Assembly: GCF_018375725.1 (NCBI RefSeq)
Contig: NZ_JAHACR010000246.1
Location: 1 to 6,518, forward strand
Direction: 5' to 3'
DNA length: 6,518 nucleotides
Origin: Burkholderia sp.
Lineage (GTDB): Bacteria; Pseudomonadota; Gammaproteobacteria; Burkholderiales; Burkholderiaceae
This document shows, in pieces, positions 5,943 to 6,518 of the stretch. Both the position numbers and the translations under genes were made by a program. Every line of letters starts with the position of its first letter. Position 1 is the stretch's first letter. The notes below the pieces were generated by a model. The model saw nothing but the letters and a program-made list of their open reading frames with translations. It did not search any database and had not been told where the DNA came from.

Positions 5943-6518
5943 ATGGCCAACCGGCTGCAAGTGATCTATATCGAAGACGACGCGCTCGTTCGCCGGGCGA
6001 GCGTGCAGAGCCTGCAACTCGCGGGCTTCGACGTGACCGGCTTCGAATCGGCCGAGGCGGCCGAGAAGGCGATCGTCGCCGACCATGCGGGCGTGATCGT
6101 CAGCGACATCCGCCTGCCCGGCGCGAGCGGCCTCGACCTGCTCGCGCAATGCCGCGAGCGCGTGCCCGACGTGCCGGTGATCCTCGTCACCGGTCATGGC
6201 GACATCTCGATGGCCGTGCAGGCGATGCGCGATGGCGCGTACGACTTCATCGAGAAGCCGTTCGCCGCCGAGCGGCTGATCGAGACCGTGCGGCGCGCGC
6301 TGGAGCGTCGCGAGCTGGTGCTCGAAAACCACGCGCTGCGGCGCGAACTGGCCGTGCAGAACGTCGTCGCGCCGCGCATCATTGGCCGCAGCCCGGCGAT
6401 CGAGCAGGTGAGACGCCTCATCGCGAACGTCGCACCGACGGATGCGTCGGTGCTGATCAACGGCGATACCGGCGCCGGCAAGGAGCTGATCGCGCGCAGC
6501 CTGCACGAGATGTCGCCG
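5943..6518 (+). CDS. dctD: C4-dicarboxylate response regulator DctD, 5' part (cut by window end)
   Basis: The first 192 codons of a sigma-54-dependent response regulator; the gene runs past the window edge with no stop. The receiver domain (about 5-120) has the acidic pocket E11-D12-D13, phosphoacceptor D55 in VSDIRLPG, T83 in LVTGHG and K105 in IEKPF. A helical linker (about 120-142) leads into the AAA+ domain, which begins at IIGRSPAIEQVRRLI and shows the Walker A motif GDTGAGKE (174-181). The GAFTGA sigma-54 loop and the DNA-binding helix-turn-helix should lie beyond the edge. ATG 5943 is favoured, with AGGTGA at 5932-5937 5 nt upstream; GTG 5934 in the same frame would add three residues. 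The gene follows dctB by 74 bp with no terminator in between, so the two are probably co-transcribed. Phosphorylated by DctB, it should activate dctA. Confidence 0.95.
   Translation, partial: MANRLQVIYIEDDALVRRASVQSLQLAGFDVTGFESAEAAEKAIVADHAGVIVSDIRLPGASGLDLLAQCRERVPDVPVILVTGHGDISMAVQAMRDGAYDFIEKPFAAERLIETVRRALERRELVLENHALRRELAVQNVVAPRIIGRSPAIEQVRRLIANVAPTDASVLINGDTGAGKELIARSLHEMSP

Overview
The window looks like a chromosomal stretch of a high-GC betaproteobacterium, most likely Burkholderia sensu lato. I infer this from the strong G/C preference at third codon positions and the close resemblance of every protein to known Burkholderia/Proteobacteria families; no species can be fixed from the sequence alone. 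All genes are on the + strand and all concern uptake of small carboxylic acids.

Layout. Positions 1-99 hold an upstream leader with no supported gene and no convincing promoter. Positions 100-405 encode a YjcH-like DUF485 membrane protein. Its stop codon overlaps the start of an ActP-like sodium/carboxylate symporter (405-2102). A 356-bp gap (2103-2458) follows and is the regulatory centre of the window. In order it holds a 12-bp perfect hairpin just after the actP stop, three copies of the dyad TCCGG-N4-CCGGA (2128-2172), a possible sigma-70 promoter (2178-2205), a very good sigma-54 -24/-12 promoter (2237-2252), and an 11-codon leader ORF with a strong Shine-Dalgarno site (2311-2346). Then come dctA (C4-dicarboxylate:cation symporter, 2459-3748, GTG start), dctB (membrane sensor histidine kinase, most likely 3871-5868) and the first 192 codons of dctD (sigma-54-dependent response regulator, 5943 to the window edge).

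How it works together. DctB should sense periplasmic C4-dicarboxylates and phosphorylate DctD. DctD should then bind upstream of dctA and activate sigma-54 RNA polymerase. The sequence between actP and dctA has the expected architecture: dyads centred about 98, 106 and 129 bp upstream of the predicted start site, then the -24/-12 element. The yjcH-actP pair appears to be a separate upstream transcription unit for acetate or a related monocarboxylate.

This is a known pathway, not a wholly new system. The parts that merit a closer look are the triple dyad array, the tiny leader ORF in the roughly 196-nt dctA 5' UTR, and a 4 x 15-bp in-frame tandem repeat inside the sensor domain of dctB.
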